Shown here piece after piece: positions 8,283 to 10,914 of a DNA stretch of 10,914 bases. The position numbers and the translations under genes were made by a program. Under the pieces are notes generated by a model. The model was given only the letters and a program-made list of their open reading frames with translations. It had not been told where the DNA came from and made no database searches. The stretch's first letter is position 1. Each line of letters starts with the position of its first letter. Source of the stretch: Ophiostoma sp. CBS 140.51 (taxonomy: Eukaryota; Ascomycota; Sordariomycetes; Ophiostomatales; Ophiostomataceae); NCBI GenBank assembly GCA_029298735.1, contig JANSLP010000572.1, positions 1 through 10,914 of the forward strand, given 5' to 3'.

Positions 8283-8920
8283 GGTGCGAAGTTTTGCTTT
8301 TGCCGTGTGGTTGCAATATTTTAACAAAGACTGTGGAAAATGTAAACGTATTTATGAAGATATCACGGTGTCACCTTGCCCTGTGACAGAGAGGCCTTTG
8401 AGCATGTCATTAGCATGCTGCACTAAGAGGAAAGTGATAAGTGGAGAGCCAGACCTGACTGATTCATCGCTCCATTTTACTTGGTGAAATACCAGCCCTA
8501 GAGCTAGCCTTCTTGGGCCACCAAATCACCTTTTAGTAGTCGCTACCAAGACCAGGCTCAAATGCATTCGGGATGTATAGCAGGTTTGGAACCCATGCAA
8601 TAAGAAGCAGTCATGTACCCTTTGATAATACGAAATATCTAGCCATGTCAACAGGTCATAAGAGGGGATCCAAAAATGGTCCTGAGATCAGTCTACCCCG
8701 CCCTCGATGAATCCTATTTTCCTGACAAACGAAGTGGAAAAGTTTTGATACTACATGTCTATCCTCTTGGATGGTCCATCTTTCCTATATAGATCATTGC
8801 ATGGTCAATTCAGGGACGGTGTTTTTACCCGTGTCTGTTGGGCATCTGGCATGGAGTCATGCATCATCATTGATCTTCATTCCAACTGAGCTCTTCAAAA
8901 TATCCTTTTCTCTGCCCACA
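8283..8920. promoter_or_regulatory. Divergent promoter between dehydrogenase and P450
   Basis: These 638 bp separate two outward-facing genes, which suggests co-regulation. Seen within it: an inverted repeat AGCATG / CATGCT at 8401-8419, TGATAA sites at 8435-8440 and 8623-8628, and TATATAG at 8786-8792, 129-135 bp before the P450 start. No gene is seen inside. An in-frame ATG at 8771 would extend the P450 upstream but lies before the TATA element. Confidence 0.5.
8401..8419. repeat. 6-bp inverted repeat AGCATG-N7-CATGCT
   Basis: Perfect 6-bp arms at 8401-8406 and 8414-8419 around 7 nt, about 120-135 bp upstream of the dehydrogenase start. It could be a dimeric regulator site or chance. Confidence 0.3.
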
Positions 8921-10647
8921 ATGTTTCTCAGTCCCTTCACCGCATACCTGCAACCGATACTTGTGGCTGCAGCATCTCTGTTCTTATTCCACGTCATTTA
9001 CCTGATTGTATACTACCATTTCTTCCATCCTCTTTCCAAGTTTCCTGGTCCGTTTTGGGGCGGCGTCACAAGAATATGGCTTGCTCTCCAGTTTTATCGC
9101 GGCAACGAAGTCTACACGGAGATGAAGCTACATGAAAAATACGGTCTGCGACCTGTCCGTTAGCACTTTTGAAAAGTCTCTGCCGTGCACAATACTAACA
9201 CTGCATATGAAAACAGGTCCTGTTATCCGCATCTCTCCAATCATGCTTCTTGTTCAAGACTCTACGAAACTGCCAGAAATATACAACAGACGAGCCGATA
9301 AGTCGGATTATTACATCACCCCCAGCTTTGGGCCTGTGGAAAATATCTTGGTTACCCGGGAACACGACAAGCATGCGCAGCTACGAAAGATCATGGCTGG
9401 TCCATACAGCTATAGGCAGCATCAAGAAAATGGAACCGTTGGTGGATGCACGTGTCCATCGATGGTTGGAACGCCTGCAGACGGAGTTTGTGGATAAAGG
9501 TCTTCCTGTTGACTTTACTCCTTGGACAGTGTGCGTTTTAGCGCTTCCCAAGCTCGTTCTATCGTCAAAGAACATTGGCTGACATATCCACCCAACAGAT
9601 ACCTTGCATACGATGTCATAAGCGAGATTGGCTTCGGCGCACCCATCGGTTTTATCGACGCTGGCTGTGATCAAGATCACATAATCAAACACCTCCACGC
9701 AGGGCTGAGAGAGAAGGCCATATTGAATAGACTGTATCCCTTCCTCAAAGTCCTGAAGAGAACGTGGCTTGGGCGAAAATATTTTGAGGCCGGTGCAAAG
9801 GGTAACAGTGGCTTGGCTGTGCTTCTCAAGCTCCGAGACAGACTCTTGAACAGACGTCTCGAGGATCTCGCATCGGGCAAAGACGGCCGGCAGGATCTGT
9901 TGCAAACCTTTCTAAAAACTCGCACTGTTGATGGACAGCCATTGGACATTGAATACATCAAGTCTGAGATTCTTCTCGTCCTTTTGGCTTGTGCTGACAC
10001 AACAGGCACAGTTATGCAAGGTCTAATCCACCAGTGTATCACACGTCACGACATTTACGAGCGACTGGTGGATGAGATCACAGCGGCAGATGCCAAGGGC
10101 TATTTGTCGACACCCCCACAGTATGAAGAAGTATCCGCGCATTGTCCGTTTTATGTCGCCTGTGTGTGCGAGGTCATGCGTCTGTGGCCGTCATCACCTG
10201 CTCTCTTTCCACGACTGGTGTCTGGAAATGGAATCAACTTTGACGGAAAGTTGGCACCAGCTGGCGTCGAGGTCGCTTCAACGCCGTTCCTAGTTCATCG
10301 GGACAAGAATATGTATGGCCCAGACGCAGAGGAATTCGTTCCTGGGAGGTGGATGGAGCCGGAGAGATGCAAACGGCTGTTGAAGTATTTCTTCGGATTC
10401 GGGTATGGCTCACGTGTCTGTCTAGGAAAAGACATTGCCCAAATGGAGATTTACAAGGCTCCAATGCAGGTTTGTTTTGATGCCCATCTTTTCAAACTTG
10501 TGTGCTGTTTGCTAATCAGTCTAGCTGCTTCGAATGTTTCATGTTGCTCCGGCTGGAAGCGATTGTCTCGGAACATACACAATTGCTGGTGGTGTTGCAT
10601 TTTGGGACAACATGTCGGTAAAACTGAGAGTAAGGGACCGGTGTTGA
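8921..10647 (+). pseudogene. Cytochrome P450 monooxygenase (pisatin-demethylase-like), one frameshift
   Basis: A microsomal haem-thiolate monooxygenase; substrate unknown. Exons: 8921-9143, 9217-9530, 9599-10469, 10525-10647. Introns are 73, 68 and 55 bp. The first has a weak donor (GTCTGC) but a clear ACTAAC branch site. The start context is CACAATGT. An N-terminal membrane anchor at about residues 10-30 is followed by the proline hinge HPLSKFPGP. With one extra base near 9411 discounted (between PYS and IGS), the reading is exactly 509 residues, normal for the family. Marks are the I-helix ACADTT (Cys310 where Gly is usual), E370-V-M-R373, FVPGRW in the PERF region, and haem loop FGYGSRVCLG with Cys453. 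After the last intron the C terminus continues LLRMFHVAP to the stop at 10645-10647. Reading through that intron instead would give a stop at 10688 but a non-family tail. As sequenced the frame closes at about 9497, before the haem domain. Confidence 0.88.
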
Positions 10648-10914
10648 TGGGAAGACGTCTGCTCACTGATGTGGCAGAACGTTTTTAAGTCTAGTCGATA
10701 AAGATTTGCGTTTTGTATGTTGAAAAGACGAAGTGGAACTTCTTTGTATCGTATTACTTTGTTGTCATGTGAAGTTGATATGATATGAATCAATTCTGGT
10801 TCATTTTTATAATTAGTTTGAAGTCTAATTCTTGACACATTGTTTTTAGATTTCGAGATACTTTCTTTTTTTTCTTTTTTTTCGCATAAAATAGACAGTA
10901 ATTTCAAAAGAAAA
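10648..10914. other. AT-rich 3' flank
   Basis: This is non-coding, AT-rich sequence after the P450, ending in a T-rich run at about 10860-10883. It fits a 3' UTR and terminator region. I see no gene, and no canonical AATAAA on the plus strand. Confidence 0.5.

Noticed and set aside
3589..10647. Repeat-induced point mutation (RIP) as the cause of decay
   Set aside because: Most lesions are indels, which RIP does not make. The coding sequence is not AT-enriched, and a Cys-to-TGA change is not a C-to-T transition on either strand.
10470..10688. P450 reading through to a stop at 10688
   Set aside because: The read-through tail is unlike the family. Splicing at 10470-10524 gives a conserved C-terminal segment and a stop at 10645-10647.

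Overview
The window looks like nuclear DNA of a filamentous ascomycete (Pezizomycotina). The genes have several introns of 55-90 bp with GT...AG borders and CTAAC/CTGAC-type branch sites. Start contexts are fungal (CAAAATGA, CACAATGT, ACCATGTC), and the five products are all typical of fungal accessory or secondary-metabolism loci. The species cannot be named from the sequence.

Layout from left to right: (1) 1-789, a pyrimidine-rich stretch followed by a presumed promoter with a dense group of GATA motifs at 321-421. (2) 790-3121 (+), an intact seven-exon gene for a membrane-anchored serine alpha/beta-hydrolase of the peptidase S33 / TAP-like family, with all three catalytic residues. (3) 3589-4597 (+), a D-amino-acid-oxidase-family flavoenzyme gene that lacks its N-terminal FAD-binding segment and carries two in-frame TGA codons and one frameshift. 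(4) 6719-4723 (-), a five-exon TRI12-like major facilitator exporter gene with three frameshifts, convergent with the oxidase. (5) 6720-7522, a long gene-free stretch containing a perfect five-run G4-tract repeat. (6) 8282-7523 (-), a single-exon NAD-type short-chain dehydrogenase gene with one frameshift. (7) 8921-10647 (+), a four-exon cytochrome P450 (pisatin-demethylase-like) gene, divergent from the dehydrogenase, with one frameshift. (8) An AT-rich 3' flank.

Oxidase, exporter, dehydrogenase and P450 together look like a small biosynthetic, tailoring or detoxification cluster; no backbone synthase or transcription factor lies in the window. The main observation is that four of the five genes are broken by single-base indels, nonsense codons or loss of the 5' end, while splice sites and most catalytic motifs survive. 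The fifth gene, the hydrolase, has 636 uninterrupted codons over seven exons. This is best read as a recently decaying cluster beside a retained hydrolase gene. Sequencing or assembly error is the main alternative, especially for the dehydrogenase and P450, which each have only one indel.
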